Below, piece after piece: positions 1 to 11,660 of a stretch of DNA of 64,000 nt (position 1 is the first letter of the stretch; each line of letters begins with the position of its first letter). The DNA is from Heterohyrax brucei (Eukaryota > Chordata > Mammalia > Hyracoidea > Procaviidae). The stretch covers positions 69,487,833-69,551,832 of the forward strand of contig CM053141.1 of the NCBI GenBank assembly GCA_028571685.1, given 5' to 3'. The notes beneath the pieces are model-generated. The model had not been told where the DNA came from and did no database searches. It worked only from the letters and a program-made list of their open reading frames with translations. A program made the translations under genes and the position numbers.

Positions 1-402
1 AAGTAAGCCCGTGCTTACCTGACTATTGGGTAATCTGGCCCTGCAAGAGTCAGAAGTGATTAGATAGCCACTGACAACATAACCAAGTAAGGAAAAATTA
101 AGCTAAAGTCAAAAGACTAAATGGGGAACTAGCTGGACCATGGGTTCTCTCAAACATTTAGTAACCAGTACCTCCTAGCCACTGAACAGGAATGTGAATC
201 ACCTACTCACCTTTCATTAATATTGTTCTACCTGCCTTACTAAGGGGGAAAATCACTCACTGGTACTTGGAAGACCCCTTGAAAAAGCCCATTGAGCAGG
301 CCAGAGGACCCACATTTGGATTCCTGCCCTTGAGTCTGAAAAGGGACTCCAATTTATAAACTTCTTTCAGACTTAATATCTAATAAGGCCACTGATACTA
401 AT

Positions 403-409
<7 letters not shown>

Positions 410-436
<27 letters not shown>

Positions 437-577
437 CCACTGTTGTCAAGGTGATTCCAACTCCCAGCGACCCTATAGGACAGCTCCATAGAGTTTCTAA
501 TGAGAGTCTGGCAGATTAGAACTGCCAACCTTTTGGTTAGCAGACACAGCACTTAGCCACTATACCACCAGGGTTTC
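410..577 (-). repeat. AfroSINE (short type) with 12-bp target-site duplication
   Basis: Reverse-complement match to the afrotherian SINE: plus-strand GACCCTATAGGACAG, TTTTGGTTAGCAGAC and ACCACCAGGGTTTCC blocks in order. An A-run (406-434) marks the 3' tail. CTAATAGTAAAA occurs at 398-409 and 578-589 as a direct target duplication, so this is a discrete, fairly recent insertion in SGTB. Confidence 0.9.
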
Positions 578-684
578 CTAATAGTAAAAGAATAAATAAG
601 AATTAAAAAAGAGAGCCTGGTTCTCTCACCTCAGAGACAAACTTGAAAACAAACTACATTTCACTATTTCTCTTGAACACTTAC

Positions 685-768
685 GCTTGGATCAGGCTAG
701 ACAGGTCAGTTAGGCCCCCAACTCCTGCAGCAGGCCCCCCAATGGCATTTGTCATCATTCCTGACATC
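685..768 (-). CDS. SGTB: SGTB coding exon encoding residues 240-268
   Basis: 84-nt exon. The acceptor is a pyrimidine tract ending CTGCAG before position 768; the donor GTAAGT begins at 684. It completes L240 and reads MSGMMTNAIGGPAAGVGG then LTDLSSLIQ, ending with two bases of A268. This is the Gly/Ala/Met-rich client-binding C-terminal region before the Gln-rich tail. The following exon (Gln-rich tail and stop) is not between 1 and 684, so it lies beyond the left edge. Confidence 0.95.
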
Positions 769-981
769 CTGCAGGAGAGAGGAGATGCATCACTGGATCA
801 GCATACGTTCTTAACAGGAAGAGCAACTGGCCAATGGAAAGACAGTAAGTATACCCTCATCATATAGAAGGTTAAATAAAGCAAATGTAGCCTAAGTTCC
901 CAATGACCAGCATTCAGGGTAGTTTTAGCATTTTTGGTGGGTGGAAGAGAAAAATGTAATAAGCTCTTTCCATATACTTAC

Positions 982-1019
982 AGCTGTTGAACTTGAGGAT
1001 TCTGCATTAAACTTGCTGC
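982..1019 (-). CDS. SGTB: SGTB coding exon encoding residues 228-239 (38 nt)
   Basis: Very short exon translating to AASLMQNPQVQQ plus two bases of L240. The acceptor CAG ends at 1020 and the donor GTAAGTATATG begins at 981. The NP-containing helical repeat belongs to the STI1-like C-terminal region of SGT proteins. Its 38 nt are not a multiple of three, so skipping would shift the frame. The intron to the next exon is only 213 bp. Confidence 0.93.
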
Positions 1020-1449
1020 CTGAAAATGAAAAATGGCATTTCCAATGAAAGGTATTTAACATAGTGACTAAACAATGTAACATTTCAGAGATTCAGTGTG
1101 CTTTACAAAGTAAAGGGAAAAAAAGAGGAGGTACTAGAATAGGAAAAAGGTCATTATAAAGTACACTGCAAGGATAAAGAGATTACAAACAACACTGTAA
1201 ACTAAGGTTATTGCTTGTAGTTTACTAATACTCATCAGATCAAGTGACCCAAAAGGGAAAGTAGAAACTTTAAAAGTATCTCCTGCACTTGAGACAGTGC
1301 ACTCCATGTGATGATGCTCCACAAGGTATGATAATTTCAATCATTCACATCTTTACAGTGGAGTACAAGTGGGGTAAATCAGATTTATACACATACATGA
1401 AACACTTGCTATTTGAGATATGTAACAAATTTTTTTTGCCTTAAGTTCC

Positions 1450-1595
1450 TATTGCCAACAATATCTCCTGCTGTTGAGTCAGTTCCAACACATAACAGGT
1501 AGGGTTTGCAACACTGTAAATCTTTACAAAAGAAGACTGCCACATCTTTCTTCGCCATGGATCACTTAACTACTGCACCACCAGAACTCCTTATG
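1450..1595 (-). repeat. AfroSINE (long type), decayed
   Basis: Contains CTGCTGTTGAGTCAGTTCCAA and the long-subfamily block with TAAATCTTTACAAAAGAAGACTG, then ACTACTGCACCACCAGAACTCC. Heavily diverged. Confidence 0.65.
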
Positions 1596-1647
1596 GTCAA
1601 CAATATTTGTGCAAAATTTAAATTTAGTCTAAATCTTTGTAGACAGT

Positions 1648-1931
1648 AATTTTTTTTCTTTTTGGTCCAGGAAGAAAAGTATTTATTTATTTATTTATTT
1701 TGTGATTAAGTGAAGGTATTACAATCCAAATCAATTTTGCATGCCTGCCTCTCTGCAGCTCCTTCTGTTCTTGCCCGGTGACAGCACAATCCTCCTTTTC
1801 ATTCTATACTTGTGGTATCCTCTAACAAGCTCCTGTCCCCTACTCTCCACCCTCTTCTCTCCCATGTACAAAGAAACCTGTACGACAGCCTCCTATAAAT
1901 GCACAGAACCATGAAGTACAGACACCGTAAG
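1648..1931 (-). mobile_element. L1 3' end, 5'-truncated, with 18-bp target duplication
   Basis: Antisense copy of the elephant-type L1 3' UTR (GCAGCTCC..TTGCCCGGTGACAGCACA..TGCACAGAACCAT). TAAATCTTTGTAGACAGT is present at 1630-1647 and 1932-1949, bracketing a 284-bp element with the T-rich tail at its low-coordinate end. Confidence 0.85.
1680..1702. repeat. (ATTT)n microsatellite in the L1 tail
   Basis: About five ATTT units in the A-rich tail of the antisense L1. Confidence 0.8.
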
Positions 1932-1949
1932 TAAATCTTTGTAGACAGT

Positions 1950-3366
1950 GATTCTTGATTCACTGATCCAAAGTGAGGTTTTCGGGAGAAAAAAACACTT
2001 GTTTCACTCTCAGGAGATAATTGTTTGACTGACTTGCAAACAATTCAGTAACTAAAGTGTGAATCAGGACTGGTGCCTCTAAGCAAAGACATGAGTACTA
2101 TAGGCATTACACAGAAAGAACATGATTCATGAGCCATAAACATAAACATTTTTGTTTCAAAACCCCTTTAAGCTGATTCTGCAAAACCAGTTCTTTCCCG
2201 TTCTTCTACAATTTAAGTCATAGAAGAAAGAACACCTCTTGTGGCTTTTCTACTCACTTTCAAGCGAGGAGTTCTTTAAGATATAAGATACTTTCAGTTC
2301 AGTAATTACTATGTCTTGCTCAGTGTAGTAACTAAATATATATAACTTCATTTATAGGTAAAACTACTCTCTCTCTAGCATGGGCCTGCTATAGATTGGC
2401 CATTTGCCATAACAAAGAAGGGGATGGCTGACTGCTCTTTTTCACCATAAAGCTTCTACTCCTTTTGCCCCAGCGCACTGACCAAGTTTTCTGGCCTTCT
2501 AGGGGTCAGGATAAAATGAAGGAAAGAGGTGAGGGAAGCAGGAGACATATTGATGACTACTATCGTAATAGTTTTGCACTGGTGCTCTTCAGATTTGACA
2601 GTTACTTAAAGTGACTCTGACTCTCTCATGGGCAGTTTTTGAGAGTCTTCAGATTACTTCCTTCCCCCATGATTTCTCACCTATTCTCTGAAAAATAATA
2701 CACTTGCTGGCTAGATGCTTATGACCTTTATTTGGTTCCAAGTTAGCAGTCCTCCTCCAGAGACTCTCTGTGTTGGAATCCCATCACATTCCTGGAGTTT
2801 CCCCTGGGCAAAGTCCAGTAAGATAGATTGAGACTGGAACCATCCTCACAAGCAGGTGTGCTCATCTCTGGTTCACAGGAAACACACCTCCACTCCACTG
2901 TCATCAGTACAGCTATTTCTCAAGACATACCACTCATCGGAGAACCACACAGAAAAGTTTCTGAATGGGCTAGAGAAATCCTTTCTCAATGGCCCTTGAG
3001 ATGAAGGCAGGCCTCCCTACTTTCTCATTCATGGAACAGGACTTCGGAACTCCAATAACTGTCTTCAAAAATTCTCTTTAATCTCTGTTTACCTGATTCT
3101 TTTCTAAGAGTCACAAAACAAGTTTTTAACCCCAACCTTTACAACTCCTCCATGGTGGTCTCACACCACATAGGATCTCAGGGCCTATGCCAAATGTGAA
3201 ACCAAATTCCATTTCTACATCCTATTAAAACAGCATAACCTGAGACCTGACAATGAGAAATGTTCAAAAATGCCACAAAACCTGCAAAGACAAGAATTTG
3301 CTGACTAGCAGGTAGTAAAACTAACTTAAGTTTGATAGAAAATAAAAATAAAAGCTACCAATTGCT
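1950..3366. other. Unique SGTB intron sequence
   Basis: No ORF of interest, exon or recognisable repeat seen in this AT-rich intronic stretch. Confidence 0.5.
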
Positions 3367-3890
3367 TGTCTTAATCATCCAGTGCTGCTATAACTGGAAT
3401 TCCACAAGTGGATGGCTTTAACAGAGAAATTTATTCTCTCTCAGTCCACTAAGCTAGAAGTTCAAATTCAGGGCACCAGCTCCAGGGGAAGGTGTTTTCT
3501 ATCTATTGGACCTGGAGGAAGATCCTCATCATCAGTCTTTCCTTGGTTTGGGTACATCTAAGCACAGGAACCTCAGGTCCAGAGGACACCCTCTGCTCCT
3601 GACACTGCTTTCTTGGTGATATGAGTGAGATTCCCATGTCTCTCTGCTCCCTTTTATATCTCAGAAGATCTCCCTTTTATATCTCAAAAGAGATTAGCTT
3701 AAGAAAGACACTACCTAATCTTGTGGACCTCATCAATATACCTGCTGCTAATCTATCTTATCAAATCATAGTGACAGAATTTACAACACATAGGAAAATC
3801 TTATCAAATTATAGAATGGTAGCACTGGTAATCATGTGCCAGCCAAACTGATACACTCATCTTTTTAGAGATATAATTCAATCTGTGACA
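3367..3890 (-). mobile_element. Solo LTR, MaLR-type (family copy 1)
   Basis: TG...CA-bounded 524-bp LTR in antisense. Its reverse complement matches the plus-strand LTRs at 15819 and 62286 over the AGAGAATAAA..GTTAAAGCCATCCACTTGTGG end. Flanks TTGCT (3362-3366) and CTGCT (3891-3895) are a 5-bp target duplication with one mismatch. Confidence 0.8.
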
Positions 3891-3895
3891 CTGCT

Positions 3896-4607
3896 CAGAA
3901 GACTTCTTTGTCTCATGGGGAATGAGTCATCTGTGCATTTCTATTCAACTGACGATTCAGTGCATGCAACAGTTGTTTTTGAAGGAAACAAAGATAAATA
4001 AGAAATGGTTTCTGCCTTCCAAAGGTAAAGCATGTAGAAGTATACAGTCATCCAAGTTGCTTTATGTGCTCAGGTAGCATTCCAGACCCACCAAAGCAGG
4101 GTCTTCACATATTGGATCACAGCATGTGTATTTTCAAAAAGGTCTCCAAGGGATTTTGTCAGTTTGAAGGATGAGAATTATATTAGAAGGTCAAATAAAT
4201 CATTAGGATACAAAAGATGGCAGACAATGCTGAGGAGATAACGTAGGGAACCACTACAGTCAAAATCCTCAGATTTCAATTATTGGATATTATCCTAGGA
4301 CCATTTCCATAGAGGAGAGTGGTTTTTATTCTTTTGTGAACTACAGACTCCTTTGCCAATCCGATGAAAACTCTGGTTCACCCTCTAAGAAAAACGCACA
4401 TATTCTACATCTATACACATTTGTACATACAATTTCAGGAAATCTATGGGCTTCCTCAAGTTCACCCGTGGCTTTCCAACAAACAGATCCCTGGACAGGC
4501 TAAGAGCCTCTACCACAGCCTTATGCCACTACTCACTAGCAGCACCCCTAAAGTACTACAGCCACATAGCTCCACAGCCAACAGGGCAGAAATGGAAATA
4601 CACTCAC
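3896..4607. other. Unique SGTB intron sequence
   Basis: No recognised element. It ends at the exon donor at 4607. Confidence 0.4.
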
Positions 4608-4670
4608 CATACTAATGAAGGCTGGATTATTTATCAAGCTGGCCATGTCAAAGCTCAGTCCAGTTCCTGT
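4608..4670 (-). CDS. SGTB: SGTB coding exon encoding residues 207-227
   Basis: 63-nt exon in phase 0 at both ends: TGTGLSFDMASLINNPAFIS then M. The acceptor TTTTACAG lies above 4670; the donor GTGAGTG begins at 4607. NNPAF is the first NNP motif after the TPR domain. It is separated from the previous exon by an intron of only 104 bp (4671-4774). Being symmetrical (21 codons), it could be skipped without a frameshift; there is no evidence that it is. Confidence 0.96.
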
Positions 4671-4774
4671 CTGTAAAACAATTCTATCTCAGAATCATTC
4701 CAACCACTAAAGTTTGATTACAACAAATTGTAAATGACAGGAAATATTTCAGTCATTTGACATTCATAACTTAC

Positions 4775-4913
4775 AGGACTGGCTACCTCTCTTAACTTCT
4801 GTTCTGCTATTTTCAGGTTTGACTTATAAGAATCATTTTCAGGGTCAAGATCCAATGCCTTCTGATAACTTGTAACTGCTTCTTCAAACTTATTCATGGC
4901 AGTGAGGGCCAGC
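4775..4913 (-). CDS. SGTB: SGTB coding exon encoding residues 160-206 (TPR3 and capping helix)
   Basis: 139-nt exon that completes G160 and continues [46 protein letters not shown]. The pattern of alternating helices ending in DLDPEN is TPR repeat 3, followed by the solvating helix typical of SGTA/SGTB. The acceptor TTCTCTTCAG lies above 4913 and the donor GTAAGTTATG below 4775. The sequence is nearly identical to the human protein as I remember it, and this exon gave the family identification. Confidence 0.98.
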
Positions 4914-5266
4914 CTGAAGAGAATAAAGAGTATATAATAGCATATATAATTAGAGAGCACCAGACCATCACAACTGTAGCCAAGAATTGCCTTGGTATTC
5001 AGCTTTAATTGAGATTACATTTAACTAATTCATTATACTATGGCTCACAGGAATATATTACTGGGGGGAAAAAAAAACTGGAACACTAAAGTGACCTCAA
5101 GCTCTAACATTCTATAAATCTGAACTCTTCAATCTGTTTCCTGACAACCTTGGCTGTCCTAGAAGGATCTTCAACTTTATGCTAGAGATAACCCTTGTCT
5201 ACCCTCCCATTTTCATGCATAAAATGTGAAACATTTGCTTATGGAAGCCTATATTCACAAAAAGTG

Positions 5267-5433
5267 AAACCCAAAACCAAACACCCTGCTGTCAAGTCAA
5301 TTCTGACTCATCACAACCCTAAAGAACAGAGCAGAACTGCCCCATAGAGTTTCAAAGGACTGCCTGGTGGATTGAAACTGCCACCCTTCTGGTTAGCATC
5401 CACGGCACTTACCCACTATACTACTAGGTTTCC
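5267..5433 (-). repeat. AfroSINE (short type)
   Basis: CCAAAACCAAACACCCTGCTGTCAAG..AGAACTGCCCCATAGAGTTTC..CTACTAGGTTTCC; full-length in antisense, inside SGTB. Confidence 0.88.
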
Positions 5434-6009
5434 AAAGATGCCAGCTGATGTGGTCATGTAATTCCATGTTGCTGAAACCATTTAAAAGACTCCAAATTTA
5501 ATTTGTGCCTTATAATGCCCCACTTTCTTCCTTTTTCTGAATCGGCACTTTAGGCCATGGTAAAGATCAATGTGCCATTTTAAAGGCGGGGGGGGCAGCG
5601 CTATGATTTATCAGCTTAGTATTCCATAATAAGAAACTTGAGTTGCTAAATAGTTAAAATTAGCATCCTTTACAATGCAAATGCATAATTATTCCATGTA
5701 CAGATCAAAGAATTAGTTACTAAATTTTAACATTTACCTACACCCAGTTAGAATTTACTTATTGAACAATTACTTCAGAACAAAATAATGATGGCCAAAA
5801 CTAGATACGAAGAGAGCATTTGGGGTTTTTTTGTGTGTGTGTTCTAGGTTTCAAGTCTAACAAATTACACCAGTTCTTTCTTTGCTGACTTACTTCATGG
5901 TCTTCATGGGTAAACTACAGTACCTAACCACAGAACATTTCTCAGAAACTAATTCATTTTGTACTAGTCAACCATAAAGGATAATTTATCAGAGTCCCCA
6001 ATTTATCAA

Positions 6010-7270
6010 CAATCAGTCAAAAAATACTTATTGAAACCTAGCACTATTTTAGACACTGAGGATTCTAAAGTGAAAAAGATAGTTTTTGATCTTACGAAAC
6101 TTACATTCTACCTGAGCAGACAGACAGTAAACATGCAAATTAAACATGGAAATGTTAAAGAGAATGAGTAAGAGAGCTGCTGAAGCGCAGCCACATTGAA
6201 AAGGTGACAAATGAGCTGAGACCTGAATGATGAGAAGAAAGCAGTCAGATGAAAAAAAGTCAGAGGCAGCAGTAACTACAAAGGCCCCAAGAAGAACTCA
6301 AGTGTGATCTGCTTATGGTACAGGACAAAAGCTCACAAAAGGAGCACAAAAAGCAAGTGTTGAAGGAAGTACTGTCCGAGCAGTCAGGTGCCAGATCACA
6401 CAGGATCACAGTTCGAAGGTTGGGTTTTATTCTGATAGCAACCGAGTGATGTGATTTGATTTATAGTTTTAGGAAGCTCACTCTGGTTTATCAATAGAGG
6501 GTACACACGGGCAAAGGTTGAAGGAGAGGCAGAGAGACCAGCTAGGAGATTACTGTTGTAGTCTATGTGAGAAGCGGTGGTTTGGACAGCAGCTATGAGC
6601 AAGATAGTGATCAATCCCTAGGTTCAAGGCATACAGAGAGTAGAATTCGTAAGACTTGCTGATGGATTGGACATACTGGGTATAACATGGATACAAAACT
6701 GAGCATTGTCCTTGGCAGGATATAGACAGCTAGTGACTCTAAAGAGAGCTACATCTGTAGAGTGATACATATGAGAGACCTATCAGAATGAGCAGAAGAC
6801 AGAATGGGAAATGACAAGACAAGAAGTACAATTTGCACAGAAAGAGGAACTCAGAAAGAAGGTAGCAGCTAGAGGGGAGCATTGTTTAAGGGAGGGTTCG
6901 GATGGATGAGTTTTATGACCTTTTGACATGCCAGTTATCATCACCTATTAGAGAAAGGAAAAAACTGGTGTTGAGGAAAATAAAAGAAGTAAATAAAAGT
7001 TTAAGTCTTGGAACAATTACAAACGGATGAAAAAATGCAATCCATGAGTACACAAATGCAGGTAGATTGGAGGATTTGGAATTAGGAAGATGCCTTACTC
7101 ATAAATGCAACTATTTTATCAATTATGTAGGAGGTAATATTGTCAGATAAGAGTCACCATGGAGGGGGTACTAAGAATCAGAAGAGAAAAAGGAAGGTGT
7201 GCAGCACTTCAGAGAGAGGTAAAGTGAATTTAGAAGGAGTATAGAAGTACTGTCAGTCAACAGTAAATGC
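6010..7270 (-). repeat. Ancient L2-like LINE remnant (antisense)
   Basis: The run TAGCACTATTTTAGACACTGAGGAT..TTACATTCTACCTGAGCAGACAGACAGTAAAC, then a diverged region with GCTGATGGATTGGACATACTGG, matches my memory of antisense mammalian L2 3' sequence. Strongly diverged; the outer limits are approximate. Confidence 0.55.
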
Positions 7271-7533
7271 TCATTTGAGATCTGTGGTTCATAAATAGGA
7301 GGTGAATCTAATTCATATGGCCATGTAATTTTCTACAACAACTAACCATTTATCATACAACTAAACCTCCTCCTCCCAAGCCATGGCTATCACAGTCATT
7401 TCCTCTACTGTGTTATATTTAAGTTCTTATTAGTTCAGAAGGTACAATACAAAGCAGGAAATTAAAGTCAACCCATGAAGAAGAGCAAATCTGGTATGAC
7501 ATGACTCTATTTGGGGCATCTCCTGGAACTTAC

Positions 7534-7638
7534 CCCATTCTCCCATAGGCCTTGCTGTACTTTGAATCAATGGCTATTGCTTTTTCACAATCCTTTATTG
7601 CATCTGTGTAGTGTCCTAATTTACTCTCAGCAGCAGCC
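7534..7638 (-). CDS. SGTB: SGTB coding exon encoding residues 125-160 (TPR2)
   Basis: 105-nt exon: completes R125 and reads [34 protein letters not shown], ending in two bases of G160. This is TPR repeat 2 and the start of repeat 3. By alignment with the SGTA carboxylate clamp, K154 and R158 are clamp residues for the C-terminal EEVD of HSP70/HSP90, and both are intact. The acceptor TCTTTCTCTTAG and donor GTAAGTTCC are strong. The intron upstream, to the preceding exon, is 21.3 kb. Confidence 0.97.
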
Positions 7639-9625
7639 CTAAGAGAAAGAGAAAAGACTTTTGTTAAACACATTTTCCTTTTCCCAATTTGGAAATCCCA
7701 GTAAATCTATAAATCAAGCTAAGAAATACTGATAATGAAACAAAAAATAACCCAGAAACTTCCATTCAGAGAAAATACGTAGGCTGTCTTGTACTGCCTG
7801 CTTTGCCATAGAGAAGACAAATTATCTGCCTACTAACTGTCTTTCTAATTTGCCAAAATTAAAAAAGCTAGAACATTTGGGGTCCCTTGGGAGGCACAAA
7901 GAGTTGAGCTGTGCCGCGAATGGCAACACAGTGCTGGGCAGCTGTACTTCACTGCTGAGGTTAAAGCATAAATAAAAGTCATACTGCAGTTCTCTGTTCC
8001 CTGAATGAATAGTCACTTGTAAGGCAGACTAAACTTTTTTTTTTAATCCTTTTACTCTCCGAGAAGTTCTCATCATCTTGTCCGTCGCCAATGGCTGCAA
8101 AGCCACCTTTGGCAAAAGGATATTTGTGTAGAACTATATCCCAGTAGTTCTGACCTTTCCTCAAGAATCTTTCCTCAAAAGGAAAATTAACCCAGAGACG
8201 CAGCAGGGAAACAGGAGCTCTAAGATGAACGACACGAAAGAGATCGTGGAGGGCCAGCAGCCGACAACAGTAGCAGCAATGTGTGTGGCTGCACACAGTG
8301 TTCTTGAATCTCACATGGGGACCGCAGTGTGGTCACCATTTGCCGCAATCACTGCTCAGACTACTTGGTAGTTTCACAACTACAAAGGACAATGCTACAC
8401 TGCAGCCCTTCTGCCCCCAATACTTACCTCCAAGAGACACCAACAGCGTGACAAGAATGACCATTAAAAGAAGAGACAGAGAATGTCTAATTTCCAAATA
8501 ATTAGAGAAAGACATGAAGTAAAGGAAATTCAATCAATCCAACAGAAAGTGGAGAGGGAGGGGAGCTAGAAAGGGCAAGCTAAACAAACAAGGAGCAGAA
8601 AGCAATTTGAATATATTAGTGATCACAGAGTTGACTGAAAAAAAACAAGAGATGCTCAAACACAATACATAATCACACACAGGCTGGAAATTAAAGGGAT
8701 GGAAAAAAGGCAGTCAGGCAAAATGAAAACCAAGCAAAAGAAAGCTGGTGTAAAAATGTTACTATTATATGTAAAATAAAGAGCCTTAAAGGAGATAGTC
8801 TCATTGTTTATCATGCTTTTTAACTTTACTTTTTGAATATGTAACACTTAATGTAGCTCAGAAATCAAACCTGTATTAAAAGTCCCACTGTCACCCTTTA
8901 GGGCATGGGTAGGAATAGGGCAGAGGCTTCAAAAAAGATAAAAAACAAACCTTGAAAGTATCCAAATACAAAGAAATATATGATCCTAAAGTATCAAAAT
9001 ATAATAACTTGTAAGCACAATGTTCTGAGTATATATCCTTACCGGGATGTATTATAATGGCAAGAAAAGACTGAAAAAAAAGCTGAAGTTTACTTAGTAG
9101 GTTTGTTGGTGGTGTAATACCATGTTATAATACCAACTTAAGGATAATGGATAGAAAGAATGAGTAATACCGAGGTGGTGCTGGCAAGTCATGTTTTTAC
9201 TCTGGGAGAAGGGAAATACAAATATAAAACAGGGGAAGGTAAACAAGAGCTCTACAACTATGGAATGTAAATTAAAGGTATCTGTATAACTTGATGACTT
9301 TCAAAAAATGTGCTTCCCAGCTCTGTCCACTGACAGGGACTAGAAGGAATGACACTCAGTAACAATGATCACATTTTGGTATCTAGAAACTATTCTTCAC
9401 TGTAAAGAACCACAGCTTCTTAGAGAAATGGCTTCACCTAGGTCTGGAGCTGAGAAAATATAAGATAAATCTGAAATATCTTGACTCAGAAAGCAACGAA
9501 GGCTTTAAACGCAAATGAAGTTATATAAAAGCACATACGACCAGTCTGAAGGGGTTCCTATTAGCCAAAGACAAGACAATCTAAGTGTCAAAAATAATTA
9601 GGGAACTGATTACAACACACTGAAT
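7639..9625. other. Intron sequence without recognised elements
   Basis: No exon, RNA gene or clear repeat seen. ORFs of about 60-110 codons on both strands here lack any family resemblance. Confidence 0.4.
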
Positions 9626-9627
9626 TG

Positions 9628-9920
9628 TTGTTAGCTCTGTGGAGTTGGGCCCCCAACTCGTGGTGACACCACGTACAAGAGAACAAAATGCTGCCTGGCC
9701 CTAAGCCACTCCCATGATCAACTGCAGACCAGTGCACTGGGATAGAGTTTTCACTTGATGATCTCCTAGTCTGTTTTAGTCAGAAAGCACCACTAAAATC
9801 TGTTCAGCAACACACAAGTCTCCACTGACAGACAGGTGGTAAATGCACATGAGGTGAAATCATCAGGAATCAAACCTCCATCTCCCATAGAGAAGGCAAG
9901 AATTCTACCAGCAATGCTTT
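9628..9920 (-). repeat. tRNA-Gly-derived afrotherian SINE
   Basis: The high-coordinate end (about 9857-9917), read on the minus strand, is a decayed tRNA-Gly: GCATTGCTGGTAGAATTC for the acceptor/A-box side and GGTTTGATTCC for the B-box. The body (GTCTGTTTTAGTCAGAAAG..CAACACACAAGTCTCCACTG) and the RTE-type 3' tail (GTTGTTAGCTCTGTGGAGTT in antisense) follow. It is a SINE, not a functional tRNA gene. Confidence 0.75.
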
Positions 9921-10135
9921 ACGAATTTAGAAAATTTAAGAATTCAGGGGGAGAGAAGGGGACAAGTGTTGGTTGAATGAATACCAGAAGGACTGAGTAG
10001 AAAGGAGAAGTGTGTTATCATAGGGTGAGGAGAGCAGACAGAGTTGCACAGAGGTGTGTGTTACAGCTTTTATACAACAAATTGACTTGGATTATAAATT
10101 TTCACTTAATCACAATAAAAAACTGGAATTTAAGA
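9921..10135 (+). mobile_element. L1 3' UTR fragment
   Basis: GGGGACAAGTGTTGGTTGAATGAATA..AGTGTGTTATCATAGGGTGAGGAGAGCAG..TATAAATTTTCACTTAATCACAATAAAA: the terminal part of an elephant-type L1. Confidence 0.75.
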
Positions 10136-10142
10136 GTTTGCA

Positions 10143-10312
10143 TTGTTATTGTGGCTGTTGAGCTGATTCTAACTCACAGTAATCTGAGGCTGTAAATCTT
10201 TATGAGAGCAAATTGCCAGGACTCTTTTCCCACGGAGCCACTGGTGGGTTGTCACCACCAACCTTCCAGCTGACAGCCTAGCCCTTAACCACTGCATCAT
10301 CAGGGCTCCTGC
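10143..10312 (-). repeat. AfroSINE (long type)
   Basis: GTTGAGCTGATTCTAACTCACAGTAA..CTGTAAATCTTTATGAGAGCA..CTTAACCACTGCATCATCAGGGCTCC; sits right at the L1 tail. Confidence 0.75.
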
Positions 10313-10314
10313 AT

Positions 10315-11300
10315 GAATCTATGGTGAGACTCAAAGAGGCAAGGAATGGAAAGAGGGAGAAAAGGATAAATGAAAAAAAGGAGGAAAGCTTGTCTCAACA
10401 AAAATATCTGAGGAAATTATATATAATAAAATTAGAAAATCACCATTTTGTAACCTCAATGCATCAATGATTGAGAGAGGAATCATGAATGGATGATTAA
10501 CACCACTGGGTCAAAGATTGTTGGAGAACAGGACATTCATATGGTCCAATCCCATCAATTATTTATTTAGTAACTACAAAAGGAATAGATACCAAATTTA
10601 GAATCAGCAATAATGGAATAGTTTGAAACTAGCTCCTTCCAAATATAAGGTAATAAGTTGTTTACATAATCATTTACGTAGAATTTATACCAAAAAAACA
10701 TTTCACACAAATTTAATCATGAGGAAGCAATTACACAAATCTAGAATATGACAGCTGGTCTCAACTCTTCAAAAAATTCTGTCATGAAAACAAGAGGGAA
10801 AAAAGAGACATTTTTTGGATTAAATTAAAGTGACATAACAAAATGCAATGTACGACCCTTTGCTGAACTCTAGATCAAAAACATAACTACAAAAATACTG
10901 AAATGAGGAAATTTCAATACTAATGGTAATTTTCTTAAGTTTGAACTGTATGATAATTACATGGAATATATCTTTGTGTTTACGAGATAAAACTGAAGAA
11001 TTTAGCATCAGCAAGAAAAATTATACACTTATATTTGTATATATGCACACATACATTCACAACTCTCACAGGGCGAGAAAATATGGCAAAGTATTAGAAA
11101 CTGGTGACTTTTAAATAATGTTTATGAATATTCATTATAGTACTCTTTCAGTAAGTTTGAACAGGTTTTAAATAGATTTAAACTTTTTTAAAATCTACCT
11201 AGTAAAAAAAAGCAACACACTACCAGATGAACGGATTCACCATTAAACATGTTCAGCGTGAGACAATTCTCCCTTCTAAAATTCAGTGGGTCAATTCAAC
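10315..11300. other. Intron sequence without recognised elements
   Basis: AT-rich; nothing I can name. Confidence 0.4.
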
Positions 11301-11500
11301 ACAAACTCTTCTTGGCCTTCTATAATATGCTGGACCTTTTATCTGAAACCATCATTCAAAGAGAAAGAGGATGTATGCCTGCCCTCCAACCAGTCACATT
11401 CTACTAAGGACACAAACATGTAAATAAACAAACAGTATGATAAAAGTAAAATGAAGTATCAAGGTAAGAGGGAGCACAGAGGAAGGTGTGGTTAACTCAG
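11300..11500 (-). repeat. L2-like fragment
   Basis: TGCCCTCCAACCAGTCACATTCTACTAAGGACACAAACATGTAAATAAAC resembles the antisense L2 3' end. Old and diverged. Confidence 0.45.
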
Positions 11501-11504
11501 TCAG

Positions 11505-11660
11505 AGCTCTCCAACAGAACTTTCTGTGATGAACACATTCTGTATCTTCACTATCCAATATGGCAGCCACTAGCTACATACGACTGCTGAGTAGGTGATA
11601 CATGACAAGTGTGACTAAGAACTGAAATTCGTTTCATTATGTTTTCATTGACATATATTT
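11505..11660 (+). repeat. Old MER-type DNA transposon fragment
   Basis: CCAACAGAACTTTCTGTGATG..CTATCCAATATGGCAGCCACTAGC..GTGTGACTAAGAACTGAA is a common mammalian MER motif set. An inverted partner copy lies at 26920-27095. I cannot fix the exact subfamily. Confidence 0.5.

Noticed and set aside
643..867. 74-codon plus-strand ORF
   Set aside because: Antisense shadow of the SGTB exon at 685-768.
4718..4960. 80-codon ORF taken as a complete small TPR protein
   Set aside because: Only residues encoded by 4775-4913 are coding; the ends read into introns past clear splice sites of SGTB.
9857..9917. Possible tRNA-Gly gene
   Set aside because: The tRNA-like part is decayed and fused to a SINE body with an RTE tail; the stems would not pair properly.
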